A stretch of 64,000 bases of DNA, taken from assembly GCF_042646425.1 (NCBI RefSeq), contig NZ_JBHRTR010000023.1:62001-126000 (forward strand), given 5' to 3'. Positions 25,805 through 35,125 of this stretch are shown here, one piece after another. Source of the DNA: Marinibaculum pumilum (GTDB lineage: Bacteria > Pseudomonadota > Alphaproteobacteria > Ferrovibrionales > Ferrovibrionaceae). Positions within the stretch are counted from its first letter, which is position 1. The number at the start of each line of letters is the position of its first letter. The notes below the pieces were generated by a model. That model ran no database searches. It had not been told where the DNA came from and saw only the letters and a program-made list of their open reading frames with translations. A program made the translations under genes and the position numbers.

Positions 25805-26806
25805 TCAGGGCAGCAGCACCACCTTGCCGATCACCTTGCGGTCCTGCACCCGGCGCAGGGCGTCCGCGAACTGCGCCAGCGGCAGCTCGCGGTCGATCAC
25901 GGGGTGCAGGCGGCCCTGCTCGAACAGCGCGAACAGCTCGTCGAACAGGGTGCGGACCCGGGCGCGCAGGGCGGGCGGGGCCTGGGTCTTTCCCCAGGCC
26001 ATGTAATAGCCCCAGTAGAGGCCGATCAGGCTCAGGTTCTTCACCAGCAGGATGTTGGCCGGGACCTGCGGGATCCGGCCGGAGGCATAGCCGATGGTCA
26101 GGATCCGGGCCAAAGGCGCGACGCAGCGCAGGGACTGGTCGAACAGGTCGCCGCCGACCGGGTCGAAGACGATATCCACGCCGCTGCCGCCGGTCAGGTC
26201 GAGCACCGCCTCCCGGATCGGGCCGGCGCGATGGTCGATCACGGCGGCGGCGCCATGGGCGCGGGCGGCGGCAGCCTTGTCCGGGCTGCCCGCGGTGGCG
26301 ATCACGCGCGCGCCCAGGGCCGCGCCGATCTCAACCGCCGCCAGGCCGCTGGCGCCCGCCGCGCCGTGCACCAGCAGTGTCTCCCCCGGCTGCAGTTGTG
26401 CGCGCCAGGCCAGCGCGCAATGCGCCGTGGCATAGATCGTCGGGAAATGGGTCGCGGCGGCGAAGCCGAGCCCGGCGGGAATGCGGAAGACATTGCCGGC
26501 GGCGGCGACGGCCTCCGCCGCGAAGCCGCCGGAGGGCAGGCCGGCGCAGACCCGGTCGCCCGGCTGCAGGCCGTGACCGCCTTCGCCGGACAGCTCGGTG
26601 ACGATGCCGGCAATCTCCGTCCCCGGGGTGAAGGGCAGGTCCGGGCGGTTCTGGTGCCGGCCCTCGAGCACCAGCAGGTTGGCAAAGCTGACCCCCGCCG
26701 CCTGCACCGCGATCCGCACCCCGCCCGGCAGCATCGCCGGCGGCGGCACCTCCTCCAGCGCCAGCGCGTCGATGCCGCCGAAGCTGCGGGCGCGGACCGC
26801 ACGCAT
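25805..26806 (-). CDS. NADPH:quinone reductase-like zinc-independent MDR oxidoreductase
   Basis: The 333-residue protein belongs to the medium-chain reductase group of quinone oxidoreductases. It has the N-terminal GroES-like part (LPFTPGTEIAGIV, GDRVCAGL) and a Rossmann domain with LVHGAAGASGLAAVEIG. Zinc ligands of true alcohol dehydrogenases are absent. It reduces quinones or enones with NADPH, or an enoyl-CoA-like substrate. Its ATG overlaps the stop of the crotonase gene, so the pair is coupled, suggesting sequential steps on an unsaturated acyl compound; that is inference. Confidence 0.88.
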   Translation of the reverse strand: MRAVRARSFGGIDALALEEVPPPAMLPGGVRIAVQAAGVSFANLLVLEGRHQNRPDLPFTPGTEIAGIVTELSGEGGHGLQPGDRVCAGLPSGGFAAEAVAAAGNVFRIPAGLGFAAATHFPTIYATAHCALAWRAQLQPGETLLVHGAAGASGLAAVEIGAALGARVIATAGSPDKAAAARAHGAAAVIDHRAGPIREAVLDLTGGSGVDIVFDPVGGDLFDQSLRCVAPLARILTIGYASGRIPQVPANILLVKNLSLIGLYWGYYMAWGKTQAPPALRARVRTLFDELFALFEQGRLHPVIDRELPLAQFADALRRVQDRKVIGKVVLLP

Positions 26807-27600
26807 CAGTCGGGGTCCGGGTCGTTGGCGGCGGCGCCATGGCGGCCGGCGCCGGCGGCGAAGCGTGCCGCGCCGGCCTGCGCCTCCAGGCGCTTCGCCG
26901 CCGCCGCCAGGTCCATCTCCTGCGCGAAGGCGTCGGGCAGGGAGAGGTCCCATTGCCGGATCGCGGACTGCCGGTCCGACCGCATGGCGATCTGCGGGAA
27001 GGCGGCGATTTCATGCGCCAACGCCACGGCCGCGGCCAGCGCCTGGCCGGGCGGCACCAGCCGGTCGACGAGTCCGATCGCCACCGCTTCCGCCGCGCCG
27101 ACCTTGCGCGCGGTCAGCAGCATGTCGAGCGCACGCCCCGTGCCGACCAGCCGCGGCAGGCGGACCGTCGTGCCGTCGCTCATCGGCACGCCCCAGCGCC
27201 GCGACAACACCGCGAAGGTGGCGCCTTCCTCCGCCACCCGCAGGTCGCAGCGCAGCGCCACGCCGAGCCCGCCGGCACAGGCATAGCCGGCCACCGCCGC
27301 GATCACCGGCTTCGACAGGATGTCGTGGCAGGGGCCGTCCGGATCGCCCGCCCAGGCGCGGTACTGCTGGCCGGCAGCCAGCGCCTTCAGGTCGGCGCCG
27401 GCACAGAAATGCCCGCCGGCCCCGGTCAGCACGCAGGCGCGCAGCCCCTCGTCGGCGTCGAAGGCGCGCAGGGCCCGGGTCAGGGCGTCCGCCGCCTCGT
27501 TGTCCAGTGCGTTGCGGACCTCCGGCCGGTCGATGGTGACGATGGCGACCGGGCCGTCGGTCTCGAATTTCAGCTTCGCCGTGCCGGTGTCGAAGGCCAT
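26806..27600 (-). CDS. Enoyl-CoA hydratase/isomerase-family protein
   Basis: This is a crotonase-fold enzyme of 264 residues. Oxyanion-hole segments are VRNALDNEAADAL and GGHFCAGADLKAL at the front, and AAVAGYACAGGLGVAL in the middle. At the usual acid/base positions, the second Glu of ECH lies in a Ser/Arg-containing loop (VLSRRWGVPMSDGTT), so the activity may be hydratase-like or differ. It is followed directly by the quinone-reductase-like gene with a 1-base overlap. Confidence 0.88.
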   Translation of the reverse strand: MAFDTGTAKLKFETDGPVAIVTIDRPEVRNALDNEAADALTRALRAFDADEGLRACVLTGAGGHFCAGADLKALAAGQQYRAWAGDPDGPCHDILSKPVIAAVAGYACAGGLGVALRCDLRVAEEGATFAVLSRRWGVPMSDGTTVRLPRLVGTGRALDMLLTARKVGAAEAVAIGLVDRLVPPGQALAAAVALAHEIAAFPQIAMRSDRQSAIRQWDLSLPDAFAQEMDLAAAAKRLEAQAGAARFAAGAGRHGAAANDPDPD

Positions 27601-27633
27601 TCCCGTCCCTCCCGTTCGTGGTCCCGTGCGCCG

Positions 27634-28860
27634 CTACGGCGCCGCCGCATCGGCTTCCGCCGGTGCAGGGGCGAGGTCCGGCGGCGCCGGGTCGATCTCC
27701 TCCTGCTCCAGATGCCGTGCCGTGTCCGAGGCCAGGAAGGCGGCGAGCCCGGCAATGGCGCTGTCGCTGTCCGCCAGGGCCTGCAGGCCCGCGGCGGCGG
27801 CTGCGGGGGTGCCGCGGCCGGCGGTGGCACGGTCCATCAGGTGCGGCTGCAGCGGCCGTGCCAGCACATCTTCCAGGCAGCGGAAGATCCGCAGGCCCCA
27901 GGGGTCGATATCGCCCCAGTGGAAGAACGGCACCGTCGGCGGCAGGGCCGCGTCCAGCCGCGCCACCAGCGCCTGCACGGCGCGCGACGGGAAGCCGCCG
28001 GAATAGAGGATCAGGCCGTCATCCGCGATCTCGCGCGCATGGCGGTTGAAGCTCGCGAAATTCTCGATCGACAGCAGATAGGCGGGGGCGGTGGTGCAGG
28101 TCAGGGCCGCCACCTGCTCCGGCGCCAGGGCCGCATAGGGGCGCAGCGCCGACAGGTCGACCGGGCCGCCCGCCATGGTCACCGCCACCGGCCCGCGCAG
28201 GCAGATCGGTGCGGGGAACTTGCGGATGCCCAGCTCCTCCAGCAGGGCGGTCGGGTCGGCGCCCTCCAGGCCGTTGAGGGTGGCCAGGACCTGCGCCACC
28301 CGGCCGGCCTGCCCCTTGCGTTCCAGCGCCTTGCTGTCGCCGGCCGCGCGGCGGCAGAAGGTGCGCTGGTCGACATCCTGGTGCAGCCCGTCGACCCAGC
28401 CGCGGAGCAGGCGCAGGAAGCTGCCGGCGGTGTCGAGGTCGAAGGGCGCGATGCCGTACGGCGCCTCGCGTCGAGCCCAGCCGGTGGCCAGTTCGTTCGG
28501 GATCGCGGCGATAGTCGCCTCCCGGTCCTCGACCAGGCTGCGCAGGGCTCCTACCGCCCGGGCCGCGCGGTCGGCCGCCGGCTCCCGGCCGAGATGGCGG
28601 TAGAGCCTGGCCGGATCGATCAGCCGGACGCGGGCAACCTCGTGCCGGTCGAAGGGCCCGCGGCCACGTTCTACGGTAACGGCGCCGGCCGCCGCGGCAG
28701 CGTCCAGCGCATTTTCGAACGGTCGGTGGGCGGCATGGCTGGGCATCGCCTCATAGGCGGGATGCGCGATGATTGCCGCCTTGCGGTCGGGCTGGCTCTC
28801 GACCACGTCCAGCATCCAGGACAGCAAAGCCCCGGCATCGGCAAAGCGCGGGACGCTCAT
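27634..28860 (-). CDS. jetD: Wadjet system nuclease subunit JetD
   Basis: JetD is the TOPRIM-like nuclease that cuts plasmid DNA held by the Wadjet SMC complex. The 408 residues split into an N-terminal arm (DUF3322-like) and a C-terminal topoisomerase VI A-like domain (DUF2220-like). The metal site is visible: Glu in LLSIENFASFNR near residue 264, and Asp-x-Asp in FFHWGDIDPWGLRIF near 315. Its ATG overlaps the jetC stop by 4 nt, and it is the last gene of the operon. The domain pair best fits the type I Wadjet layout. Confidence 0.92.
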   Translation of the reverse strand: MSVPRFADAGALLSWMLDVVESQPDRKAAIIAHPAYEAMPSHAAHRPFENALDAAAAAGAVTVERGRGPFDRHEVARVRLIDPARLYRHLGREPAADRAARAVGALRSLVEDREATIAAIPNELATGWARREAPYGIAPFDLDTAGSFLRLLRGWVDGLHQDVDQRTFCRRAAGDSKALERKGQAGRVAQVLATLNGLEGADPTALLEELGIRKFPAPICLRGPVAVTMAGGPVDLSALRPYAALAPEQVAALTCTTAPAYLLSIENFASFNRHAREIADDGLILYSGGFPSRAVQALVARLDAALPPTVPFFHWGDIDPWGLRIFRCLEDVLARPLQPHLMDRATAGRGTPAAAAAGLQALADSDSAIAGLAAFLASDTARHLEQEEIDPAPPDLAPAPAEADAAAP

Positions 28861-31800
28861 TCCGCCGCCCGGCTGCTTTCGCCCGAAACAGAAGTCGACG
28901 CAGAACCCGGCGCATCGGCTGTCCTCTCGGCGATCGCCAGCAGCTGTTCGCGGGTCAGGGTGGAGGGGTCCTCGCGCTCCACCGCCGCCCGCAGCTCCGG
29001 GCCGGGGGCATAGCTTTCCACCTGCGCCCGGTCGCCGCTGCGCCAGACCTCGTGGATCCGGTCCATGCGGGAGACCAGCGCGGTCTGGCCGCTCAGCGGC
29101 GCCGCGACCACCGGCTGCAGGCCGATGGCGGTGAAGAAGTCGAGCATGCGGCGCTGGTTGTTGGGGTCCATCTTGGAGAAGGCCTCGTCGAACAGGGCCA
29201 GGCCGGCGCCGCCGCTGCGCGGCGCCCGGGCGCCGCGATAGGCGGCGGCCAGCGCCGCGCCCATGGCGATGTAGAACGGGGTCTGGCTTTCCGCGCCGGA
29301 ACCGGTGCCCTTTCGCGCCTGGAAGGAGACCCAGCGGTCGGTGTCGACCTGCGCGCTTTCGAGCCAGAACACCCAGTAGTTGCGATAATCCTCGAAGCCG
29401 GCGGCGTCGACCTCCTCCGACAGCAGCAGCCGCTTCACGCTCTCCACCGCCGGGGTCAGGCGGTCGCCCTCCTGCCTGCGGTCGTCGAACAGCGACATCA
29501 GGCCGTCCGGATCCTCCGCCGCCCGCTCCGCCAGCTGAATCACGCCCTCGTATTCGGCGGCCACCCGCTGGCGGAAGCGATAGCGTTCCTGGTGGAAGCT
29601 GCGCGGCCGGAGGATCGCGTTGATGCGGTCGATCTCTTGCCGGACGATCTCCATCCGGTCGCGCACGGCGGCCACGAACTCGGTCTGGAAGACCTTGCTC
29701 ATCTCCCGCGCGGCGCGCTCCATCTGGCTCTCGAATTCCAGCAGCGCATGGCCTTCCAGATGGCCGATGCGGGCGCGGATGCGCTCGTCCGCCGCCGCCA
29801 CCGACAGGCGCGCGCTCTGCAGCTCCTCGGCCTGCGGGGTCGCGATCCGGCGGCGATACTCGTCGACCCGGCTCCAGAACGCATCGCGGGCGGCATTGGC
29901 AATGGCTTCGCGCTGTCCCCGGCGCTGCTGCGCCTCGTGCGCCAGCACCTTCGGCTCGTCGTGCAGGCGGGACAGCCGCTCGCGGAACTGCCGGCGCATC
30001 TGCGGCCGGCCGGGCAGGCGCAGGCCGGCGCCGGCGGGGATGTTGCGCTCCGCCTGCTTCAGCTGCTCCAGCCGGTAGCGATAGCAGAGCCGGGAGCCGG
30101 GATAGTCCTCGCCGCGGTCCAGCTCCGCCTGCGCGGCGGCGGCATCGTTCTCCGCCTTCAGCTTCGTGGCCAGCGCCGCATCGCGCTCTTCCCGCAGCGC
30201 GGCGATGCGGGCGGCGAGGGCCTCGGCCTCGGCCTGCCAGTCCGGCGCGATGCTGCCCTCGATCTTGCGCCGCTGCGCGGCCAGAGCCTCCAGCCGCGCC
30301 TCGGCCAGGCCGCGTGCCTCGTCCAGATGATCGACCGGCCGGCGGCCGCCGGCGCCGGCCTCCAGCAGGCGGCGCAGCGCGTCGGCGGCGGCCTGGCGCT
30401 GCCGGATCTCGGCGGAAGCGCGCTGCACCTCGGCCTGCAGGCGCTCCATCTCCGCCGCCAGATGGCGCTCGGCGGCGGCGCCGACCTCGCGCCCCAGCAG
30501 CGGCGGGCCGCGGAAACCCAGCCGGCGCACGCTCAAGCCATCGTCGTAGTAGCAGTCGCGCATGATCGCCCGGCCGGGCGCGCGCAGCGCCTCGACCGTG
30601 TCGGCCAGCCGCACCTCGCCGATGCGGCGGCGCAGATAGCCCGCGACTAGCGGGTCGTCGGAGGTGACGATCGCCGCCATGCTGCCGGCTGCGGGGGCAC
30701 CTTGCGGGACCGTGACCTTGTCTGTGCGCGCCACCCGGCAGCGGCGGAAGCGCTCGCCCTGGCGGCGCCAGAAGCGGATCGCCGGCTCCACCTGCGCTGG
30801 CGGCAGGATGATCGCTTCGCGCTCGGCCCCCAGCAGCGCCTCCGCGGCGTCGCGCCAGCTCTCGTCGGTGACGGAGACGAGGGCGCAGAGCACCTGCGGC
30901 GCCAGCCCCTCGTCCTGCAGCGCCTGCATGAAGGCGGCGGTCTCGCCGCCGATCGGCGCCTGGCCGCCGCGCAGCCGCTGCAGCATCTCCCGTCCCTGGT
31001 CGTAGCCCGCCTGCGCCTGCTCCATCGCCGCCGCGGCGCGGCGCGCCTCGCGCTCCAGATGCGCGGCGGCGGCGGCACCCTCCTTCGCGGCGGCGATCCC
31101 GTCGATGGCGCGGCGCAGTGCGCCGGGCGCGCGCGGGAAATCGGCCGGATCGGCGCCAGCCAGTGCTTCCGGACCCGCCAGGGCCTCCAGCCCGGCCAGC
31201 CGCTCCGCCAGGCCGCCGAGGCCGGCAGCGCCGGCCAGCAGCCCGGACCGCGCCGCCAGCACCGCGGCGGCGCAGTCCTGCCGCCAGAGATCGAGGTCGC
31301 GCTGCGCATCCTCGCGCTCCCGGCTTGCATCCTTTTCCTGCAGGCCGATGCTCTGCAACTGGCCGGCGGCGCTCTGCGCGATCTTCGCCTGGATGTCCTG
31401 CTGCGCGGCCTCGGCCTCGCGCAGCTCCGCATCGCCGCGCTCCAGCTCTTCCGCGGCCAAGGCCGCCTCGGCGCGTTTCTCGGACATCCGGACCCGGTTG
31501 CGCCGCAACAGGCGCCAGGCCTGCTGCGCCTCGGCGCGGCTCATCGTCCAGCCCTCGGCGAACCAGCCGGCCAGAGCCTCGAAATGACGCTCCGCCTCGC
31601 GCGCCGCCTCCTGCAGCAGGCCGATCTCGATGCGGATCAGCTTGATATGGCGGTCCACCTCCCGGTAGGTGGCGATGGCGGTGCGCAGCTGGGCGATGCC
31701 GATCGGCTTTTCCGGCAGCAGGAACTGCTTCACGAACTGGTCGTCGCTGCTGACCTGGCGATAGGCGACGGTCTTCACGAACGGCTTGGCGAAGACCGAC

Positions 31801-32399
31801 GGCTGCGGGCTGCGGCCGCCGGCGTTCAGCGCTTTCATCCACTCGCCGATGAAGCGCTCCGGCCCGGTGGGCGCGAGGAAGGCGCCGCCGGGCTGCGCCG
31901 CCACCCGTCGGGCGATGCGTGCGGAGGCGTTCTCCCAGTCCCGCGGCAGCAGGTAGCGCTCGCCGTCTTCCTCCGCCTCCTCCACGAAATCGGCCAGGCC
32001 GAGCGCCAGCCCCTTCACGACGAAGGGACTGCTGCGTTCCGCCGGGTCGCCCAGGCTGGCGACCAGGTTGACGCCGAAGGTGACGTCGTGGCCGGTCTCC
32101 TCGTCCTTGAAATGCAGCGCGATCCAGGTCACGGCGCTGTCGCGCAGCGGCGGCTGCTCGGGCGCCACCATGCCCAGGCAGTAGCTGCGCACGGTGCGCC
32201 GGCTGCGCTCGTCGCCTGCGGCGCGGTTCAGCTCCCGCCAGCTGCCGTGATTGCCCAGCATCGCCACCTGGATCGCGTCCAGCAGGGTGGACTTGCCGCT
32301 GCGGTTCTCGCCGATCACGGCGGTGAGCCGGGAGAAGGGCAGTTCCAGCGGCTCGAAATTGTGCCAGTTGACCAGAACGAGGTGGTTCAGCAGGTACAT
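28857..32399 (-). CDS. jetC: Wadjet SMC-like ATPase JetC
   Basis: JetC is the MukB-like SMC motor that extrudes DNA loops in Wadjet. It has 1180 residues. Walker A GENRSGKST lies at residues 30-38. Long Arg/Glu/Ala-rich coiled-coil arms fill about 230-470 and 620-900, separated by a hinge-like middle. The C-terminal head has the signature region TGSGAESQTPFYIAMGAAL and Walker B LALFDEAFSKMD. The start is the ATG giving MYLLNHLVLVNW, which shares one base with the jetB stop (TGATG). All ATPase motifs are intact, so the system looks functional. Confidence 0.95.
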   Translation of the reverse strand: MYLLNHLVLVNWHNFEPLELPFSRLTAVIGENRSGKSTLLDAIQVAMLGNHGSWRELNRAAGDERSRRTVRSYCLGMVAPEQPPLRDSAVTWIALHFKDEETGHDVTFGVNLVASLGDPAERSSPFVVKGLALGLADFVEEAEEDGERYLLPRDWENASARIARRVAAQPGGAFLAPTGPERFIGEWMKALNAGGRSPQPSVFAKPFVKTVAYRQVSSDDQFVKQFLLPEKPIGIAQLRTAIATYREVDRHIKLIRIEIGLLQEAAREAERHFEALAGWFAEGWTMSRAEAQQAWRLLRRNRVRMSEKRAEAALAAEELERGDAELREAEAAQQDIQAKIAQSAAGQLQSIGLQEKDASREREDAQRDLDLWRQDCAAAVLAARSGLLAGAAGLGGLAERLAGLEALAGPEALAGADPADFPRAPGALRRAIDGIAAAKEGAAAAAHLEREARRAAAAMEQAQAGYDQGREMLQRLRGGQAPIGGETAAFMQALQDEGLAPQVLCALVSVTDESWRDAAEALLGAEREAIILPPAQVEPAIRFWRRQGERFRRCRVARTDKVTVPQGAPAAGSMAAIVTSDDPLVAGYLRRRIGEVRLADTVEALRAPGRAIMRDCYYDDGLSVRRLGFRGPPLLGREVGAAAERHLAAEMERLQAEVQRASAEIRQRQAAADALRRLLEAGAGGRRPVDHLDEARGLAEARLEALAAQRRKIEGSIAPDWQAEAEALAARIAALREERDAALATKLKAENDAAAAQAELDRGEDYPGSRLCYRYRLEQLKQAERNIPAGAGLRLPGRPQMRRQFRERLSRLHDEPKVLAHEAQQRRGQREAIANAARDAFWSRVDEYRRRIATPQAEELQSARLSVAAADERIRARIGHLEGHALLEFESQMERAAREMSKVFQTEFVAAVRDRMEIVRQEIDRINAILRPRSFHQERYRFRQRVAAEYEGVIQLAERAAEDPDGLMSLFDDRRQEGDRLTPAVESVKRLLLSEEVDAAGFEDYRNYWVFWLESAQVDTDRWVSFQARKGTGSGAESQTPFYIAMGAALAAAYRGARAPRSGGAGLALFDEAFSKMDPNNQRRMLDFFTAIGLQPVVAAPLSGQTALVSRMDRIHEVWRSGDRAQVESYAPGPELRAAVEREDPSTLTREQLLAIAERTADAPGSASTSVSGESSRAAE

Positions 32400-33085
32400 C
32401 AGGGCGCCTCCGGGTCGGTTGCGGCTCCCGGAGCTGCTTCGGGCGGTGCATCGGATGCCATCTTGTCCAGCATCCGCTCCTCCTCGCCGGCGAACTGGCG
32501 CAGCGCCTCCCGCACATCGGCGGAGACGACCAGCTTGATCATCGGCCGGATGAAGACCTCGAAATCCAGGCTCTCCTCGTCGGCCTCGCCGACCGCCACG
32601 ATGCCGCGCCGGCGCACCTCGCCGAGCAGCTCGCGGAACTCGGAATCCTTCATCCGCTCGCGCCCCAGCAGGGTGGCATAGCGGTCGAACAGCTCGCCGG
32701 TATCGGTGCGCACCACCGCGCCCTGCTCGACCTCGCCGACATTGATCTTCTCCTGGTAGACCAGGGCGGCGACCAGCAGCAGCAGGGTCTCCGCCTGGCG
32801 CATGCGGGGCAGGGCGCCGGCCAGGTCGGGATAGAGCCCCATATCGGGCAGCAGGCCGACCCACTGCTCGCCCTCGTTGCGGACCAGGCGGCGGCCGATG
32901 GCGTCGAACAGACCCTCGAAATAGCGCCAGTACCGATCGTCGACCAGCAGGTGGTAGTGCTGCGCGGCGCCGCGGTCGGCGGCGTGCAGGAACTGCCGGT
33001 CGAGCAGGGCGGCGGCGGCGCGGCGCAGCTTGCGGTCGTCATGCCCGGCCGCCTCCAGCTCCAGCAGTTCGCGCAGGATGCTCAT
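32399..33085 (-). CDS. jetB: Wadjet subunit JetB (kite-like, DUF4194)
   Basis: JetB corresponds to MukE, the small winged-helix KITE dimer that binds the kleisin JetA and the SMC heads. The 228-residue product has the expected pattern, including AETLLLLVAALVYQEKINVGEVE and the winged-helix end VVSADVREALRQFAGEEERML. The start giving MSILRELLELE was preferred to a longer frame that runs into jetA. It overlaps jetA by 4 nt. Confidence 0.9.
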   Translation of the reverse strand: MSILRELLELEAAGHDDRKLRRAAAALLDRQFLHAADRGAAQHYHLLVDDRYWRYFEGLFDAIGRRLVRNEGEQWVGLLPDMGLYPDLAGALPRMRQAETLLLLVAALVYQEKINVGEVEQGAVVRTDTGELFDRYATLLGRERMKDSEFRELLGEVRRRGIVAVGEADEESLDFEVFIRPMIKLVVSADVREALRQFAGEEERMLDKMASDAPPEAAPGAATDPEAP

Positions 33086-34584
33086 GGCGCCTCTCGCCGG
33101 TCGGTGCCTGGCCCCGGGCCGCGGCGAAGGGCGAAGTTCGGACATTCGATCCAGGCGCTGCTGTGCAGCCCCGGCATCTCTTCCGCCAGGAAGCGGCCGT
33201 CCAGCAGCGCCGGGCCGGCATGGCGCCGTCGCCGCACCTCGTCGAACAGCAGGAAATCCTCCAGGCTCTCGAGCCGGATCACCCTGGCCTCGACCGCGCC
33301 GCCGGCGGGCACGCAGCGCTCCAGGAAGGCCGCCACTTCGGCATCGCTGCGCGGCGCGAACAGCCGGGCGAAGCGGCGCGCGAGGCTGCGGTAGACCTCT
33401 TCCGCCGGGTCGCGGCTGATCGGGGCGATGCGCTGCGGCGCGACCGGGGCCCGCGCGGCGCGCGGCTGCGCCGCCAGCTCGGCCGCCCAGGGGCGGTCGT
33501 GGCGGGGCAGGGCGCAGGGCCAGTCCGCCGGCGGCAGGCCGGCCGCCTCCCGCCGTTCCGCGATCGCATCCAGGCGGCGGATCAGATCGGCCACCTCCGA
33601 CGAGAAGCTGTCGTCGGCGCGTTCCATGTAGCGGACGGTGTTGCGTAGCCGTTCCTCCAGCCGCGCGCGGAAGGCGTTCAGCCGGCCCATGAAATCGTCG
33701 ACCGAGGCGAAGGTGCCCTCGATTTCGCCGAGATGGCCCTCCACCGCCAGCCAGGCCTCCGCCTCGTCCGGCGCGATGCTGGCCTGGACGTATTTCCGCG
33801 CGAGCTCCTGCCGTCGCTGCTCGTGTTGGCGCAGCTCGTCCACGCTGCGCAGGATCTCGTGCCGGTGGTGATAGGGATGGTCGCTGGTCAGCACGGCGCG
33901 GAAGTCGACGATCACCACCCGGTCGACGAACTCGTCGATGAAATGCCGCAGCCGGGCCTCCAGGTCGCCGCTGGTCATCAGGGAGCGCTCGACATCGCGC
34001 AGCGAGGCATGGATGGCGCGCAGCCGCCGGACGAAGCCGCCCGCGCTCTCCGCCGCCCGCGGCAGGGCCAGCAGCGACCGCTCCTCGCCGTCGAGGATGG
34101 CGCGCACCGCAGTGCGGATCTCCGCCACGACGCCGGCGAAGAGCTGCGACAGGCCGGCCTCGATCGCCACCAGCTGTTCCGCCAGGGCCATGGCGGCGGG
34201 CGGCATCTCGACCTGGGTGTTAAAGCCGAACGGCTCTTCCACCAGCCAGCCGGTCGCCAGCATCCGGGCATAGACATGGTTGCTGCGCTGGCCGACCGGG
34301 TCGCCGGCCTGGCTGCCTGCGGCCTGCCGCCGGATGCGGCGGCGGCCCAGCCGGCGCGCCGGCGGCGGCAGCTCGGCCAGCACCTCTTCGTCCGCCCAGA
34401 GCGCGGCATTGCCGCGCACGGTCTCGGCAATGTGCAGCAGCACGTCCTGGCGGAACGGGCTGGCGAAGCTGCTGCCGCTGTAGAACTCCCGGTACAGGGC
34501 GGCGATCACGCAGGCATAGAGCTGCCGGTTGCTGCCGGAGAACAGCAGGAAGATGTCGTCATGCAGCCGGCCGAAAAGGGGCAT
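33082..34584 (-). CDS. jetA: Wadjet kleisin-like subunit JetA
   Basis: JetA corresponds to MukF, the kleisin that bridges the JetC heads. The 500-residue protein opens with LFGRLHDDIFLLFSGSNRQL, matching the type I JetA N-terminal winged helix. It continues with helical and coiled-coil segments (IDEFVDRVVIVDFRA, LARKYVQASIAPDEAEAWL) and a C-terminal winged-helix region. It is the first gene of jetABCD. Its ribosome site is weak (GGCGGTT-like). The promoter must lie in the 0.5-kb gene-poor stretch upstream, which carries SOS-type boxes. Confidence 0.92.
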   Translation of the reverse strand: MPLFGRLHDDIFLLFSGSNRQLYACVIAALYREFYSGSSFASPFRQDVLLHIAETVRGNAALWADEEVLAELPPPARRLGRRRIRRQAAGSQAGDPVGQRSNHVYARMLATGWLVEEPFGFNTQVEMPPAAMALAEQLVAIEAGLSQLFAGVVAEIRTAVRAILDGEERSLLALPRAAESAGGFVRRLRAIHASLRDVERSLMTSGDLEARLRHFIDEFVDRVVIVDFRAVLTSDHPYHHRHEILRSVDELRQHEQRRQELARKYVQASIAPDEAEAWLAVEGHLGEIEGTFASVDDFMGRLNAFRARLEERLRNTVRYMERADDSFSSEVADLIRRLDAIAERREAAGLPPADWPCALPRHDRPWAAELAAQPRAARAPVAPQRIAPISRDPAEEVYRSLARRFARLFAPRSDAEVAAFLERCVPAGGAVEARVIRLESLEDFLLFDEVRRRRHAGPALLDGRFLAEEMPGLHSSAWIECPNFALRRGPGPGTDRREAP

Positions 34585-34953
34585 CGATCAGAACCGCCAT
34601 GGCATTGGGCTTTGCGGGCCGGGCCGCCGGCCCGTCTGCGTGGTCGCACTCCTTGTCACCCTGCGGGCGAGAGATCAATATCGCCGGCGGCCCGCTTCCG
34701 ACGCCGCCCCCGATGCCGCTGCCGATCCGCGTGTACTGGGCCACTGGAAGGGCGGATCATCGCCGTTCGCCACTGCCCCGGCCGGGCCGCGGTCCGTGCC
34801 GGTCCTCCGACTCGAAGAGCCCCTGCGGGATCAATCGCAACCGATCCTGCAGCCCGGCGACGCTGCCGGCGTCAGTCAATGGCCCGCTGGCAATGGCCCC
34901 TCCCTGCACCGACAGGCCGGCCAGGGATCTGCCGGCTGCACGTCATGGATGCA

Positions 34954-34982
34954 TGACTACATCGTTCCAGTAATGTTCGCAA
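34954..34982 (-). promoter_or_regulatory. Leftward promoter with SOS (LexA) box
   Basis: The box GTTCCAGTAATGTTC (34964-34978) has the alphaproteobacterial LexA form GTTC-N7-GTTC. Read leftward, it lies over a -35-like TTGCGA (34982-34977), a 17-bp spacer and a weak -10-like TAGTCA (34959-34954). The first gene downstream is jetA, 370 bp away. LexA binding is inferred from the motif only. Confidence 0.5.
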
Positions 34983-35071
34983 ACCTGACTGCGTGGTCGC
35001 ACGGGCCAGGATACCGTTCCGGAAAGGGGGACTGCGCGCCAGGGGGCCGTTGCGCGGAATAGTCGTTACCT

Positions 35072-35100
35072 TTGACAAATAAGAACATATAAGGAACATA
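35072..35100 (+). promoter_or_regulatory. Rightward promoter with SOS (LexA) box
   Basis: A perfect -35 TTGACA (35072-35077) is followed after 17 bp by AACATA. The box GAACATATAAGGAAC (35083-35097), form GAAC-N7-GAAC, fills the spacer, the usual position for LexA repression. The RNA-ligase-like remnant begins 26 bp after the -10, and the decarboxylase gene lies further on. Confidence 0.55.
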
Positions 35101-35125
35101 CGGATGCACGTTTCACGGGCGGACG

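Larger units (their letters stand above)
34585..35125. other. Gene-poor region between jetA and the RNA-ligase-like remnant
   Basis: About 540 bases hold no gene that I can support. The open frames on either strand have no recognisable motif and are typical of GC-rich shadow frames. It contains two AT-rich patches, each with a GTTC/GAAC-N7 repeat (34964-34978 and 35083-35097) overlapping promoter-like elements, one reading left and one reading right. The leader before jetA would be about 360 nt if the left promoter drives it. Confidence 0.6.

Noticed and set aside
27634..32517. One 1627-codon frame that contains JetD
   Set aside because: Only its last 408 codons, from the ATG at 28860, match JetD. 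The rest is the wrong frame of jetC, which is read in the overlapping frame with intact ATPase motifs.
34529..35062. Open frames between jetA and the RNA-ligase-like gene as possible new genes
   Set aside because: No ribosome site, no domain, and codon positions do not behave like the neighbours. A minus-strand stretch ending near 34740 looked slightly protein-like but has no ATG and no match that I could name.
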